A stretch of 64,000 bases of DNA from Beijerinckiaceae bacterium (GCA_947453205.1 CANGFT010000010.1:27507-91506); one strand, 5' to 3'. Shown: positions 18,894 to 28,671, numbered from the stretch's first letter. The notes: a model not told the origin generated them from the sequence alone. Program-made: numbers and translations.

Positions 18894-18915
18894 CATTTCA
18901 AGAGGCAAAAACGAT
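18879..18915 (+). promoter_or_regulatory. Candidate OxyR operator
   Basis: The sequence reads ATAG-N7-CTAT exactly at 18879-18893. Seven bases later come AGAG-N7-CGAT at 18901-18915. The known OxyR site is four tetranucleotides, ATAG-N7-CTAT-N7-ATAG-N7-CTAT. The match is 14 of 16 defined positions with perfect spacing. It lies about 145-180 bases upstream of the rubrerythrin start. Direct regulation by the adjacent OxyR is an inference. Confidence 0.6.
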
Positions 18916-18973
18916 TTCACTCGACTGAACCGCCGCCCTAGCTTGGCTCGTACACTGCTCGGACGAGACGGGT

Positions 18974-19002
18974 TTGACCAAAGCCGTCCCATCCGAAATA
19001 TA
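18974..19002 (+). promoter_or_regulatory. Possible promoter of the rubrerythrin operon
   Basis: TTGACC at 18974-18979 is followed after 17 bases by AATATA (18997-19002), in a short AT-rich patch. The -10 match is weak. It lies between the candidate OxyR operator and the rubrerythrin start, where a promoter is expected. Confidence 0.3.
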
Positions 19003-19058
19003 GGTGGCGTCAGCCAGCCGGTCCGGCGTGGCTGGAATTCATCCGGAGGAGAGAGATC

Positions 19059-19475
19059 ATGTCCCTCAAGGGCAGCAAGACCGAAGATAACCTGAAGGCC
19101 GCGTTCGCGGGTGAGTCGCAGGCCAACCGTCGCTATCTCTATTTCGCCCAGAAGGCTGACGTCGAGGGCTACAACGATGTCGCCACCGTGTTCCGCTCCA
19201 CGGCGGAAGGCGAGACCGGCCATGCCCATGGCCATCTCGAGTTCCTCGAGGAATGCGGCGATCCGGCCACGGGCCTGCCGATCGGCAAGACCCAGCTGAA
19301 CCTCGCCGCCGCCGTCGCTGGCGAGACGCACGAATACACCGACATGTATCCAGGCATGGCCCGTTCGGCGCGCGAAGAAGGCTTCGATGAGATCGCCGAC
19401 TGGTTCGAGACGCTGGCCAAGGCCGAGCGTTCGCATGCCGGCCGCTTCCAGCGCGCCCTCGACGAGATCAAGTGA
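19059..19475 (+). CDS. Rubrerythrin-type diiron peroxidase (single domain)
   Basis: A 138-residue four-helix ferritin-like protein. Diiron ligands are visible: the first helix [12 protein letters not shown], then [10 protein letters not shown] (E-x2-H), then [12 protein letters not shown], and [10 protein letters not shown] (E-x2-H). The C-terminal rubredoxin domain of classical rubrerythrin is absent, so electrons must come from another protein. It probably reduces hydrogen peroxide in the cytoplasm. A strong GGAGGAGAG precedes the ATG. The adjacent Fe-S protein and DUF3501 gene are a recurring partner set and could supply electrons; that is an inference. Confidence 0.92.
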   Translation: MSLKGSKTEDNLKAAFAGESQANRRYLYFAQKADVEGYNDVATVFRSTAEGETGHAHGHLEFLEECGDPATGLPIGKTQLNLAAAVAGETHEYTDMYPGMARSAREEGFDEIADWFETLAKAERSHAGRFQRALDEIK

Positions 19476-19539
19476 TCCAATCGGATGGTCCGGCCATAAG
19501 AGGTCGGACCGTCCATCCACCAACAGATATGAGGAAGCA

Positions 19540-20877
19540 ATGAGAGAGGGAAGCCTCGAAGCTCCCACGCGGCGCCCCATCGATTGGGAAAATCCCGCGT
19601 TCTATGACGAAGCCAAGCTTGATGAGGAGATGCGCCGCGTCCTCGACATCTGCCATGGCTGCCGCCGTTGCTTCAATCTTTGCGACAGCTTCCCGCGCCT
19701 GTTCGACCTCGTGGACGAGTCGAAGTCTGGCGAGCTCGACACTGTGGCGAGCGAAAGCTTCAAACCCATCGTGGACGCCTGCACGCTCTGCGACATGTGC
19801 TTCATGACGAAGTGCCCCTATGTGCCCCCGCACGAATTCGACCTCGATTTCCCGCATCTGATGCTGCGCTATCGCGCCGTCGAGGCGAAGAAGGGCATGA
19901 ATGAATTCGCCGACCTTCAACTGGCGAAAGTCGACCGCAACGGCAAGATCGCGACGGCCATCGCGCCGCTGGCGAACTGGGCCAGCGACCGTTCGAACGG
20001 CCTGACGCGCGGCCTTCTTGAGAGCGTCGCGGGCCTTGACGCTGAGGCGGAGTTGCCGAAATACGCGCCCACCACCTTCGTCGCGCAGGCCAAGGCCTCG
20101 CCCATCGTGGTGAACAAGGACGCCCCGGCCTATGGCCGCAAGGCCGTCATCTACGCGACCTGCTTCAACAACTACAACGACACCGATGTGGGCGTCGCCG
20201 CGCGCGCGGTGCTCGCCAGGAACGGCGTCGAGACCGAAGTGGTTCACCCCCACTGCTGCGGCATGCCCATGCTGGAGCAGGGCCTCATCGGTGAAGTCGC
20301 CAAGAGCGCCGACGCCGTCGCCGACGCGCTGAAGCCTTATATCGAGAAGGGCTATGACGTCATCGCGCTGGTGCCCTCCTGCGCCCTGATGATGAAGTTC
20401 GAATGGCCGCTGATCCGCCCGAACAGCGCGGATGTGAAGCGGCTGGCGGGCGCGACCTTCGACCTCTCCGAATATATCGTCGACATCGCCAAGAAGAACG
20501 GCATGGCGCCGGGCCTGAGCCCTGTGCCGGGCGGCGTCTCGCTGCACATATCCTGCCATTCGCGCGCTCAGAACATGGGCCAGAAGGCGGCGGAGATGCT
20601 GCAGCTTCTGCCCGAAGCGGATGTGAAGGTCATCGAGCGTTGCTCGGGCCATGGCGGCGCCTGGGGCTTCAAGAAGAAGAACTTCGAAACCGCCCTCAAG
20701 GTCGGCAAGCCCGTGGCGCGCACCACGCGCGATGCGGGCAAGAGCTTCGTCACATCTGAATGTCCGCTGGCGGGCGTTCACATTGCGCAAGGCGTGGAGA
20801 AACTGGGTGGGGAGGCGGCCAAACCCGAGATCGTCCGCCACCCGATCCAGATCCTCGCCCGTTCCTACGGACTGTAA
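19540..20877 (+). CDS. Fe-S oxidoreductase, GlpC/heterodisulfide-reductase-like
   Basis: A 445-residue iron-sulfur protein. Two 4Fe-4S ferredoxin-type motifs lie near the N-terminus: [11 protein letters not shown] and [14 protein letters not shown]. Two CCG-type domains follow, with [13 protein letters not shown] and [11 protein letters not shown]...CSGHGGAWG, the cysteine-rich domain of glycerol-3-phosphate dehydrogenase subunit C and heterodisulfide reductase subunits. No membrane anchor or flavin domain is seen, so it is a soluble electron-transfer protein. The ATG at 19540 has GAGGAAG before it. Position between rubrerythrin and DUF3501 suggests it is the reductase of the peroxidase. Confidence 0.88.
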   Translation: MREGSLEAPTRRPIDWENPAFYDEAKLDEEMRRVLDICHGCRRCFNLCDSFPRLFDLVDESKSGELDTVASESFKPIVDACTLCDMCFMTKCPYVPPHEFDLDFPHLMLRYRAVEAKKGMNEFADLQLAKVDRNGKIATAIAPLANWASDRSNGLTRGLLESVAGLDAEAELPKYAPTTFVAQAKASPIVVNKDAPAYGRKAVIYATCFNNYNDTDVGVAARAVLARNGVETEVVHPHCCGMPMLEQGLIGEVAKSADAVADALKPYIEKGYDVIALVPSCALMMKFEWPLIRPNSADVKRLAGATFDLSEYIVDIAKKNGMAPGLSPVPGGVSLHISCHSRAQNMGQKAAEMLQLLPEADVKVIERCSGHGGAWGFKKKNFETALKVGKPVARTTRDAGKSFVTSECPLAGVHIAQGVEKLGGEAAKPEIVRHPIQILARSYGL

Positions 20878-20882
20878 AAGCA

Positions 20883-20900
20883 TCGGGGCCCCTGCCCCGA
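20883..20900 (+). other. Intercistronic hairpin between Fe-S protein and DUF3501 genes
   Basis: A perfect seven-base-pair stem (TCGGGGC / GCCCCGA) with a four-base loop lies five bases after the Fe-S gene stop. No T run follows, so it is more likely an RNA-stability or processing hairpin than a terminator. It could set different mRNA levels within the operon. Confidence 0.4.
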
Positions 20901-20950
20901 CCGCTCAACCTTTCACCTGGGACGCTTTGTCCTCACCGGGAGTATGACCC

Positions 20951-21541
20951 ATGGCCAACAAGCATGAGATCACTGCGGCTGACATCATGCCGCTCGAAGC
21001 CTATGCGAAGGTGCGCACGCAGACGCGCCGCCAACTCGCCGAGCGCAAAAAGAACCGCCGCGTCGAAGTTGGTCCGCATGTGACCTTCTACTTCGAGAAC
21101 TTCGACACGATGTGGCTTCAGGTGCAGGAGATGCTGCATATCGAGCGTGGCGGCGAGGCGCAGATGGTCGATGAGCTCGCGGCCTATAATCCGCTGGTGC
21201 CCAAGGGGCAGGAGCTGGTCGCGACCTTCATGATCGAGATCGACGATCCCGAGCGCCGCAAGCGCATCCTGGGCCGCCTTGGCGGCATCGAGGAGACGAC
21301 CTTCGTTCAGGTCGGCGCAGAGAAGATCGCCGGCCATGCGGAAGCCGATCAGGACCGCACCACCGCCGAGGGCAAGGCCTCGTCGGTGCAGTTCGTTCAT
21401 TTCACCTTCACCCCCGCCCAGATCGCGGCGATCCGCACCCCCGGCACGCCGGTGATCGTGGGCATGGGCCATGCGAACTACAGCCACATGGCCGTGCTGC
21501 CCGAGAATGTGCGCGCGGAGCTGGCGGGCGATTTCGACTGA
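20951..21541 (+). CDS. DUF3501 family protein
   Basis: A 196-residue soluble protein of the DUF3501 family: ITAADIMPLEAYAKVR at the N-terminus, RRVEVGPHVTFYFEN, and TMWLQVQEMLHIERGG in the first half, with HFTFTPAQIAAIR near the end. No cofactor motif or cysteine cluster is visible. The family is repeatedly found next to rubrerythrin and a GlpC-like Fe-S protein, as here, so a role in peroxide or oxygen defence is likely, but the biochemical function is not known. It ends the operon. Confidence 0.88.
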   Translation: MANKHEITAADIMPLEAYAKVRTQTRRQLAERKKNRRVEVGPHVTFYFENFDTMWLQVQEMLHIERGGEAQMVDELAAYNPLVPKGQELVATFMIEIDDPERRKRILGRLGGIEETTFVQVGAEKIAGHAEADQDRTTAEGKASSVQFVHFTFTPAQIAAIRTPGTPVIVGMGHANYSHMAVLPENVRAELAGDFD

Positions 21542-21600
21542 CGCCCTGCGATGGCGCGTGGCGGTTGCCTGCCGCCCCGCGCCATGCCAGATAGCGGCCC

Positions 21601-23493
21601 ATGCTCCATATCAACGACCTCACCTATCGGCTCGGGCCGCGGCTGCTTTTCGATGAGGCCACCGCCGCGCTGCCGGACCGGGCGCGGGTTGGCTTTGTGG
21701 GGCGCAACGGGGCGGGCAAGACCACCCTGTTCCGCATGATCGCCGGCGAGCTTGGGCCTGAATCCGGCTCGACCACCCTGCCCCGCAACGCCAGGCTCGG
21801 CCGCGTCGAGCAGGAGGCGCCGGGCGGGCCGGGCGCCTTGATCGACTTCGTGCTCGACGCCGACAAGGAGCGCGGCGCGCTCATGGCGGAGGCGGAGACC
21901 GCGACTGATCCGCACCGCATCGCTGAAATCCAGATGCGCCTTGTCGACATCGACGCCCATGCGGCGCCGGCGCGTGCGGCGGGCATCCTCTCGGGCCTGG
22001 GCTTCGACCACGAGGCGCAACAACGCTCCTTGTCGGAGTTTTCAGGCGGCTGGCGCATGCGCGTGGCCCTCGCAGCCGTGCTCTTTTCGGCGCCTGACAT
22101 TCTGCTCCTCGACGAGCCGACCAACTATCTCGATCTCGAAGGCACGCTCTGGCTGATCGACTATCTCGCGCACTATCCCGCGACCGTTCTTGTCATCAGC
22201 CATGACCGCGACCTGCTTGACGAAGTCTGCGACCATATTCTGCATCTCGACCGCGCCAAGCTGACCCTGTGGCGCGGCAATTACACGAGCTTCGAGCGCC
22301 AGCGCCGCGAGCAGCAGGCCTTGCAGATGAAGCTCGTCAAGAAGCAGGAAGACCATCGCCGCCACCTGCAGGCTTTCGTGGACCGTTTCCGCGCGCAGGC
22401 GACCAAGGCCCGGCAGGCCCAGTCGCGCCTCAAGATGCTGGCGCGCCTCGAGCCCGTCGCCGCCATGGTCGACAGCGAAGTGCTGCCCTTCGACCTGCCC
22501 TCTCCAGAAAAGCCCCTCTCGCCGCCCATCGTGGCGATGGAGGGCGCGAGCGTCGGCTATGGCGACAGGACCGTCCTCAACCGGCTTTCGCTGAGCATCT
22601 CGAATGATGACCGCATCGGGCTTCTGGGCTCCAACGGCAACGGCAAGTCCACCTTCGCCAAGCTGATCGCCGGGCGGCTCGACGCCATGAGCGGGGCGGT
22701 GCGGCGCTCGTCAAAACTCGATGTGGGCTTTTTCGCGCAGCATCAGGTGGATGACCTCACGCCTGGCGGCACGCCCTATTCCCATGTGGCCGAACGCATG
22801 CGCGACGGGACGGAAGCCAGGATCCGCGCCCGCTGCGCGCGCATGGGCTTTCCCAATGTGAAGGCGGACACGCGGGTCAGTGAATTGTCGGGCGGCGAAA
22901 AGGCGCGCCTGCTGATGGGCCTCGCCACCTTCGACGGCCCGCATCTGCTGATCCTCGACGAGCCGACCAACCATCTCGACATCGACAGCCGCGCCGCCCT
23001 CATCGAGGCGCTGAACGACTATCAGGGCGCGGTGATCCTCGTGTCCCATGACCGCTATCTGCTGGAGGCCTGCGCCGACCGGCTCTGGCTGGTGGCCGAT
23101 GGCACGGTGAAGACCTTTGACGGCGACATGGACGACTATCGCCGCTTCGTGCTGGAGCAGGCCCGCGCGGAGAACCGCAAGAACGCCCGCACCGATGACG
23201 GCGCGGAGCAGAAAGAGACTCTCGCCGCCCAGCGCCAGAACAATGCGAAGACCCGTCGCGAGACCGCCCCCCTGCGCAAGAAGATCGAGGCGGTGGAGGC
23301 GCGCATGGCGAAATTCACGGATCTGCTGGCGCGGGTGGACGACATGCTCGCCCATCCCGACGCCTATGCGAAGGATGGGTCGAAAGCCTCCCAACTTGCG
23401 CAGCAGCGTGCTGAACTGGCGCGCGCGCTTGCGGGCGCGGAGGAGGAATGGCTGGGGCTTTCGGAAGAACTCGAAGCCGCCGTGAACGGCTAG
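21601..23493 (+). CDS. ABC-F family ATPase (YheS-like)
   Basis: A 630-residue protein with two ABC ATPase domains and no membrane domain. Walker A motifs are GRNGAGKTT and GSNGNGKST, signatures are FSGGWRMR and LSGGEKARL, and Walker B motifs are LLLDEPTNYLDLEG and LILDEPTNHLDID. The linker between the domains is charged and helical, and a coiled-coil tail of about 90 residues follows the second domain. ABC-F proteins bind the ribosomal E site and adjust translation. The long C-terminal tail fits the YheS/Uup side of the family. Its stop overlaps that of the convergent MFS gene by four bases. Confidence 0.93.
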   Translation: MLHINDLTYRLGPRLLFDEATAALPDRARVGFVGRNGAGKTTLFRMIAGELGPESGSTTLPRNARLGRVEQEAPGGPGALIDFVLDADKERGALMAEAETATDPHRIAEIQMRLVDIDAHAAPARAAGILSGLGFDHEAQQRSLSEFSGGWRMRVALAAVLFSAPDILLLDEPTNYLDLEGTLWLIDYLAHYPATVLVISHDRDLLDEVCDHILHLDRAKLTLWRGNYTSFERQRREQQALQMKLVKKQEDHRRHLQAFVDRFRAQATKARQAQSRLKMLARLEPVAAMVDSEVLPFDLPSPEKPLSPPIVAMEGASVGYGDRTVLNRLSLSISNDDRIGLLGSNGNGKSTFAKLIAGRLDAMSGAVRRSSKLDVGFFAQHQVDDLTPGGTPYSHVAERMRDGTEARIRARCARMGFPNVKADTRVSELSGGEKARLLMGLATFDGPHLLILDEPTNHLDIDSRAALIEALNDYQGAVILVSHDRYLLEACADRLWLVADGTVKTFDGDMDDYRRFVLEQARAENRKNARTDDGAEQKETLAAQRQNNAKTRRETAPLRKKIEAVEARMAKFTDLLARVDDMLAHPDAYAKDGSKASQLAQQRAELARALAGAEEEWLGLSEELEAAVNG

Positions 23494-24677
23494 GCGCCTT
23501 CGACCCTGGAGCCCACAAGCAGGACGGCCATGGCGACGCCGATGGCGCCCAAGATGAACTGCGTCGCCGAATAGCCGAAGCCCGCCACGAGATAGGTCTC
23601 GGGCCAGGGCGTGGCGTAGATGCCGCCATAGAAGGACGTCGCCGCTATGGCCTGCACGCCGCCGCGCTGGGCAGGCGCGCAAAGCCGCCCCATCCATGCG
23701 GAGATGACCGGATACATCATGCTGTTGCCCGTGCCCAGCAAGAGCCCGCCCACAAGTGCGAAGGCTGGGCTAGCGCTCCAGGCGGCGACCGCCAGCGCCA
23801 CGCTGGTCAACAGCAGGCCGCCGCCCGCCAGCAGCCGCGGATGATAGGCCGAGAGCACGCGCATGGCGCCGACGCGGCTGAAGATCATGGCGAAGGTGAC
23901 GGGAATGAAGAACCAGCCGAGCGCCGTGCCCGCATGCTCCAGCGCAGGCGAGAGATAGGAGGCCGCGTAGCCATAATGCGCGCCGCCGATGAAGAGGGCG
24001 AGGACAGGAAACAGATGCCAGCGCCGGGCCGCCGCCGCGACCCCAAGTCCGCCGCCAGCCTTGGGCTTTTCGAGCGGACGAAGACGGAAGGTCAGCGCGA
24101 AGGCGATCAGCGCGGGAACGGCGCCCGTCAGGAACATGGCCCGCAGGCCAAAAGTGTTGAGCGTGAATTCGCCGATCGCGGGGGCGAAGGCGAGGCCCAG
24201 CGGCACCGTCGCCGAGAAGGCGCTGACAAGATAGACGAAGCGCCTCTGGGTGAGCCTGCTCTGCACATAGACCATGGTCGGCGGCAGAAAAAACCCGACG
24301 CCCGCGCCCCAGAGCAAACGCGAAAGCAGCGATGGCCAGAAGGCGTCGCTGGTCAGCGCCATGCTTCCAACGCCGATCAACCCGAGCAGCATGGAGAGGC
24401 GCAAAGCCCCCAAGGCGCCGAACCAGCCGATGATGAGGCCTGAGCAGAAGGTCGAGGCGACCACGGGAAAGGCGATGATGGAGAGCACGACGCCGATCTG
24501 CTCCAGCGAATAGCCGAGCCGCCCGAAGGCCACCGCCACAAGGGTCGAATGGGTCGCGGTGATGGAGAAGAGCAGGCTCGCCAGAGCCATGATCCAGAAT
24601 TCGCGCTGCGCGGTCTGGTCGATGAAGTCCTGTTCAGGGGCGCCCGAATCGGCGCCGGGTGTTTTTTCTGAAGACAT
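23490..24677 (-). CDS. Major facilitator superfamily transporter
   Basis: A 395-residue inner-membrane permease with twelve predicted helices and a short acidic cytoplasmic N-terminus. The loop after helix 2 (GWFGALGALRLSM) and the central segment RLRPLEKPKAGGG between helices 6 and 7 fit the MFS layout. Nothing in the sequence or neighbours defines the substrate. It is convergent with the ABC-F gene and lies between that gene and holC. Confidence 0.87.
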   Translation of the reverse strand: MSSEKTPGADSGAPEQDFIDQTAQREFWIMALASLLFSITATHSTLVAVAFGRLGYSLEQIGVVLSIIAFPVVASTFCSGLIIGWFGALGALRLSMLLGLIGVGSMALTSDAFWPSLLSRLLWGAGVGFFLPPTMVYVQSRLTQRRFVYLVSAFSATVPLGLAFAPAIGEFTLNTFGLRAMFLTGAVPALIAFALTFRLRPLEKPKAGGGLGVAAAARRWHLFPVLALFIGGAHYGYAASYLSPALEHAGTALGWFFIPVTFAMIFSRVGAMRVLSAYHPRLLAGGGLLLTSVALAVAAWSASPAFALVGGLLLGTGNSMMYPVISAWMGRLCAPAQRGGVQAIAATSFYGGIYATPWPETYLVAGFGYSATQFILGAIGVAMAVLLVGSRVEGA

Positions 24678-24738
24678 GAAACTGGATTAATCAGGTCGCG
24701 TCGCAGGCGTAAACCCGAATCCGCTGGCGGCCGGGGGC

Positions 24739-25200
24739 TCAGGCCTTCTTGCTCCAGCCGCCGTTGTCGTCCTGCTGCCAATAAGAGAGGTCCAACCCCC
24801 TGGCCTTCAGCTCTTTCCACTGGGCGCGCGCGGCCTGCAGCTCCGCCTCGTCATTGCCGTCGAACATGACGACGATCCGCGCATAGGCGCCGCCCGCATC
24901 CAGCACCGGCGCGACGCGGGCGCTTTCGATGAAGAAGCGGATCTCGGCCTCGTTCGGGTTCTCCGGCCCCGTGGTCAGATAGACATGCTGCAACTCGGCG
25001 TCGCCGTCCGCCGCAGTGCCATGGGCGAGGAAGGTCTCGTCGGCATAGGTCCACAGAAACGCATCGAGCGCGCTCAGGCGCTCCTGCGTGGACAGCTGCA
25101 CCACCGCCGTCCATCCCCGTTCGATGGAGCGCTCAAGCAGGATGGGCAAGGCCTTCTCTAGGGGCTGAGCGGTGAGGTGATAAAACCAGATTTCCATCAT
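24739..25200 (-). CDS. holC: DNA polymerase III subunit chi
   Basis: A 153-residue homologue of HolC, the clamp-loader accessory subunit that contacts single-strand-binding protein. The start EIWFYHLTAQPLEKALPILLERS, the centre LDAFLWTYADETFLAHG and the end around LSYWQQDDNGGW are typical. The ATG at 25200 forms an ATGA overlap with the stop of the upstream secreted-protein gene; a second ATG at 25197 is equally possible. pepA lies just upstream in the same direction, the same neighbourhood as pepA-holC in E. coli. Confidence 0.92.
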   Translation of the reverse strand: MMEIWFYHLTAQPLEKALPILLERSIERGWTAVVQLSTQERLSALDAFLWTYADETFLAHGTAADGDAELQHVYLTTGPENPNEAEIRFFIESARVAPVLDAGGAYARIVVMFDGNDEAELQAARAQWKELKARGLDLSYWQQDDNGGWSKKA

Positions 25201-25730
25201 TGACCCGTCAGAATGACAAAATTCCGGTCGGTCGGGGTCCAGAGCAGGCCGATGTCGACGCCGCCGCCCGCATGTTCCTCGACCCGGCCGGAAAAGACGA
25301 CGTCGCCGCGCTCGCGCGAGCCGCGCAGATATTCGGCGGCGTCTCCGGCCATGCGCTTGATGGTCGCCTCGGCGCGCCCCAGCGGCCACTTCAAAGCGGA
25401 GACCAGCGCAGCCTCCTGCACCCTATCGAACTGGGAGAGCAGCGCGGCGTCGGCGGGCAAGGTGATTTTCGCCTCGAAACTGACGAAAGCCTCCTCCTTG
25501 CAGCGCAAGACGCCATCAATGCGCCCGCGCGTCACGAGGTCGAAATTATCGAGGCCCGCGCCCGCCCCGCGCGAGACCACCAGCGGCCGGACGAACTCGG
25601 GCTTGAGGTCGCCCGCCGCGCGCACCATGGCCTCCTTGAATCCCGAACAGCCCGCCGTCTGCGCGAGCGCCGGGGCGGCGGCGCCGGCAGCGACGGCCAG
25701 AACTGAAAGAAGGAGCCGAATCCGGGACAT
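25197..25730 (-). CDS. Secreted protein of unknown function
   Basis: A 177-residue protein with a signal peptide (RLLLSVLAVAAGAAAPALAQ, cleavage after ALA at about residue 23). The mature part has two cysteines (AGCSGF and LRCKEE) that could form a disulfide, and is otherwise a mixed alpha/beta sequence ending in TPTDRNFVILTGQ. It lies between pepA and holC and overlaps holC by four bases, so it is co-transcribed. I do not recognise a characterised family. Confidence 0.78.
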   Translation of the reverse strand: MSRIRLLLSVLAVAAGAAAPALAQTAGCSGFKEAMVRAAGDLKPEFVRPLVVSRGAGAGLDNFDLVTRGRIDGVLRCKEEAFVSFEAKITLPADAALLSQFDRVQEAALVSALKWPLGRAEATIKRMAGDAAEYLRGSRERGDVVFSGRVEEHAGGGVDIGLLWTPTDRNFVILTGQ

Positions 25731-25751
25731 CGTGGCCTTCCGGGCGAATGT

Positions 25752-27272
25752 TCACCCTTCGTAATGCTCCGCCACGAGTCTGTCGAGCAGGCGCACGCCC
25801 CAACCTGAGCCCCAGCTCTGGTTGATGTCGGTCTGGGGCGAGGCCATGCCGGTGCCGGCGATGTCGAGATGGGCCCAGGGGACATCGTTGACGAAGCGCT
25901 GCAACAGCTGCGCGGCGGTGATCGAGCCCGCGTGGCGTCCGCCCACATTCTTCATGTCGGCGAATTTGGAGTCGATCAATTTGTCGTAAGCGGCGCCCAG
26001 CGGCATGCGCCAGACCTTCTCCCCCGTCGCCAGACCGACCGAGGTCAGGCGCGTCGCAAGCTCGTCATTGTTCGAGAAGAGGCCCGCATGTTCATTGCCG
26101 AGGGCGACCAGGATGGCGCCCGTGAGGGTGGCGAGGTTGATCATGAACTTCGGCTTGAACTTGTCCTGCACATGCCAGAGCACATCGGCGAGGACGAGGC
26201 GGCCTTCCGCGTCGGTGTTGATGATCTCGATGGTCTGGCCCGACATGGTCTTGACGATGTCGCCGGGACGCTGGGCGGTCCCGCTGGGCATGTTCTCCAC
26301 GAGGCCGATGGCGCCGATGGCGTTGACCCTGGCCTTGCGCGCGGCGAGCGCATGCATGAGGCCGGTGACGCAGGCCGCGCCCGCCATGTCGCCCTTCATG
26401 TCCTCCATGCCGCCGCCCGGCTTGATGGAGATGCCGCCGGAGTCAAAAGTCACGCCCTTGCCGATGAAGGCGACCGGCGCCTCCCCGGCCTTGCCGCCGT
26501 TCCAGCGCATGATGACGCAGCGGCTCTCATGGGTGGAGCCCTGCCCCACGCCCAGCAAGGCGTTCATGCCCAGCTTCGTCATCGCCTCGATGTCCAGCAC
26601 CTCGATCTCGACGCCGAGCTTCGAAAGCTCGCTGGCGCGATGGGCGAATTCCGTCGGGAAGAGGACGTTCGGCGGCTCATTGACGAGGCTGCGGGCGAGC
26701 TTGACGCCCTCCGCGATGGCGTTGGCGTGGCCTGCGGCCCGGCGGGCGGCCTCCGGATCGGCGACGCCGATGGTCACCTTCACGGTCGAGGGCTTCTCGT
26801 CCTCCTCCTTCTTCTTGGTCTTGTAGAGGTCGAACTGATAGGCGCGAAGCTGCACGCCCATGGCGAATTCCGCCGCCGCGACCGCCGGATCGCCGCGCCA
26901 TTCCGGCAGATCGAAGACGATGGCGACGCTGGCCGCGCCAGAGGCCTTGCCCATGGCGTGACCGCCCATGGCGACATAGTTGAGGGAGGGCTCGCCGGGC
27001 GCGGGCTTCTTCGCCGGCGCTGCGCCCGCCACGACGAGGCGGCCAGCCTGCAGCCCGGCCGGAGCGAGCAGGTCCATGGCGGAGGAGGCCTTGCCCTTGA
27101 ACTTGGCGGTTCCGGCCGCCCGCTTCAAAACATCGACCGACCCGCCCAGCAGGCCATGGGTCGCATGGGACAGGGTCAGCTCCTCCCCGGCGAAGACGAT
27201 CAGCGTGTCAACGGCGCCGTCCGGCTTGATCTCGTCGAGCGCGGCGAAGGTCACTTCAAGGGTTTGCGACAT
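25752..27272 (-). CDS. pepA: Leucyl aminopeptidase, M17 family
   Basis: A 506-residue cytosolic metallopeptidase that removes N-terminal residues from peptides. The catalytic C-terminal domain has the two-metal site: [16 protein letters not shown], then [12 protein letters not shown], then the family signature [14 protein letters not shown]. The catalytic Lys and Arg are within these motifs. The N-terminal domain is divergent, as usual. Some M17 proteins such as E. coli PepA also bind DNA in Xer recombination; nothing here proves or excludes that. It is divergent from the lpt operon. Confidence 0.96.
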   Translation of the reverse strand: MSQTLEVTFAALDEIKPDGAVDTLIVFAGEELTLSHATHGLLGGSVDVLKRAAGTAKFKGKASSAMDLLAPAGLQAGRLVVAGAAPAKKPAPGEPSLNYVAMGGHAMGKASGAASVAIVFDLPEWRGDPAVAAAEFAMGVQLRAYQFDLYKTKKKEEDEKPSTVKVTIGVADPEAARRAAGHANAIAEGVKLARSLVNEPPNVLFPTEFAHRASELSKLGVEIEVLDIEAMTKLGMNALLGVGQGSTHESRCVIMRWNGGKAGEAPVAFIGKGVTFDSGGISIKPGGGMEDMKGDMAGAACVTGLMHALAARKARVNAIGAIGLVENMPSGTAQRPGDIVKTMSGQTIEIINTDAEGRLVLADVLWHVQDKFKPKFMINLATLTGAILVALGNEHAGLFSNNDELATRLTSVGLATGEKVWRMPLGAAYDKLIDSKFADMKNVGGRHAGSITAAQLLQRFVNDVPWAHLDIAGTGMASPQTDINQSWGSGWGVRLLDRLVAEHYEG

Positions 27273-27541
27273 GGTTGGCCTTTCTCAGGGGAGGACGCCG
27301 TGCGGCGAAGGAGTCGGCCGCCATCATGGGAAGGATCGAATCCGCGCGCAACATCCATCGCGCGTCCGGACACGAATTCGCCGTGAGAGGATGGTGAAAG
27401 CGACTTCTGCGAAGCTTCCCCGCTCGAAAGCCGGGGGATGGCCCGCAAGGCCGCTCCAAGGGCGGTAGCGAAAAGATCCGCCCCCCGATAAGGTGGGCCT
27501 GTGTCGAAGTTTGTTGAGGCCGGTGCGGACGCAAAAACCCC

Positions 27542-28669
27542 ATGTCGTTGATTGAGCGATATATTTTTAAGATGGCCGGGGCCTCGTTCCTGGCCGCGCT
27601 CGGCGGCCTCACGGGCGTGATCTGGGTCACCCAGGCGCTCAGGGATTTCGACCTTCTGACCACCAAGGGCCAGTCCCTGCTGGTTTTTCTCTTCGCGACC
27701 GGCCTCGTCGTCCCCTCCCTGCTGATGATCGTCGCGCCCATCGCGCTTTTTGCGGCGATTCTTTTCACCCTCAACAAGCTCAACGGCGACAGCGAACTTG
27801 TGGTCTTGAGCGCGGCTGGCCTCTCGCCGGGCCGCCTGCTGCGCCCCTTCATCACGCTGATGCTCATGGTCGCGCTTCTGGTGGGGAGCATGTCGCTCTG
27901 GCTGATGCCGGCGAGCTTCGCCCAGCTTCGCGCCCTCCTGTCACAGGTCCGCACGGACTTTCTGTCGCGGGTGGTGCGCGAGGGGCAATTCTCGACCCTG
28001 GACCGGGGCTTCGTCTTCCACTACCGCGAGCGCGGCCCCGGCGGCGCCTTGCTTGGCATCTTCATGCAGGACCGGCGCGACCCCGCCCGGATCAGCACCT
28101 ACATCGCCGAAAGCGGCGTCACCGTCTTCAACGGGGACGAAAATTATCTGGTTCTGGAGAAGGGCAGCATCCAGCGCCAGACCTCCGGCGGGCGCGACCC
28201 TGTCATCGTGGTGTTCGAGCGCTACGCCATCGACCTCGCCCAGTTTGGGGCTGGAACCGAGAACGCCCCCCTGAAGCCGCGCGAGCGCACGACCCCTGCG
28301 CTCCTGAATCCCGATCCGCTGGACGTCTATGCGCAGGCGAACGCTGGCCTGATGCGGGCGGAGCTGCATGACCGCATGGTCAATCCGCTCTACGCCATCA
28401 CCTTCGGCATGATCGCCTTCGCGGCGCTGGCGCAGGCGCGCACCACCCGTCAGGGCCGGGGCCTGGCGCTGCTGGGCGCCATTGCGGCGGCTGTGCTGGT
28501 GCGCGGGCTTGGCTTTGGCGTGGCGGCTCTGGTGGCCCGGCATAGCTGGGCGGTCGTGGCCCTCTACGCCTGCCCGCTGGCCAGCATTGCGGCGGCCATA
28601 GCCTACGCCCTCCACGGGCCATCCCTGCTGGTCCGTCTGAAGCGGCCTGCGCCGCGCCTGGCGGAGTGA
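27542..28669 (+). CDS. lptF: LPS export system permease LptF
   Basis: A 375-residue inner-membrane subunit of the LptB2FGC lipopolysaccharide extractor. It has three N-terminal helices, a periplasmic beta-jellyroll domain (about residues 130-260) and three C-terminal helices. The first segment LIERYIFKMAGASFL and NSELVVLSAAGLSPGRLLRP-like coupling region (seen as DSELVVLSAAGLSPGRL) identify the family. The TGA stop overlaps a GTG three bases ahead of the lptG ATG. It opens the operon lptF-lptG-lptD-surA-pdxA-rsmA. Confidence 0.93.
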   Translation: MSLIERYIFKMAGASFLAALGGLTGVIWVTQALRDFDLLTTKGQSLLVFLFATGLVVPSLLMIVAPIALFAAILFTLNKLNGDSELVVLSAAGLSPGRLLRPFITLMLMVALLVGSMSLWLMPASFAQLRALLSQVRTDFLSRVVREGQFSTLDRGFVFHYRERGPGGALLGIFMQDRRDPARISTYIAESGVTVFNGDENYLVLEKGSIQRQTSGGRDPVIVVFERYAIDLAQFGAGTENAPLKPRERTTPALLNPDPLDVYAQANAGLMRAELHDRMVNPLYAITFGMIAFAALAQARTTRQGRGLALLGAIAAAVLVRGLGFGVAALVARHSWAVVALYACPLASIAAAIAYALHGPSLLVRLKRPAPRLAE

Positions 28670-28671
28670 CC

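Noticed and set aside
20883..20900. Terminator inside the rubrerythrin operon
   Set aside because: The hairpin is good but has no following T run, so it is recorded only as an intercistronic hairpin.
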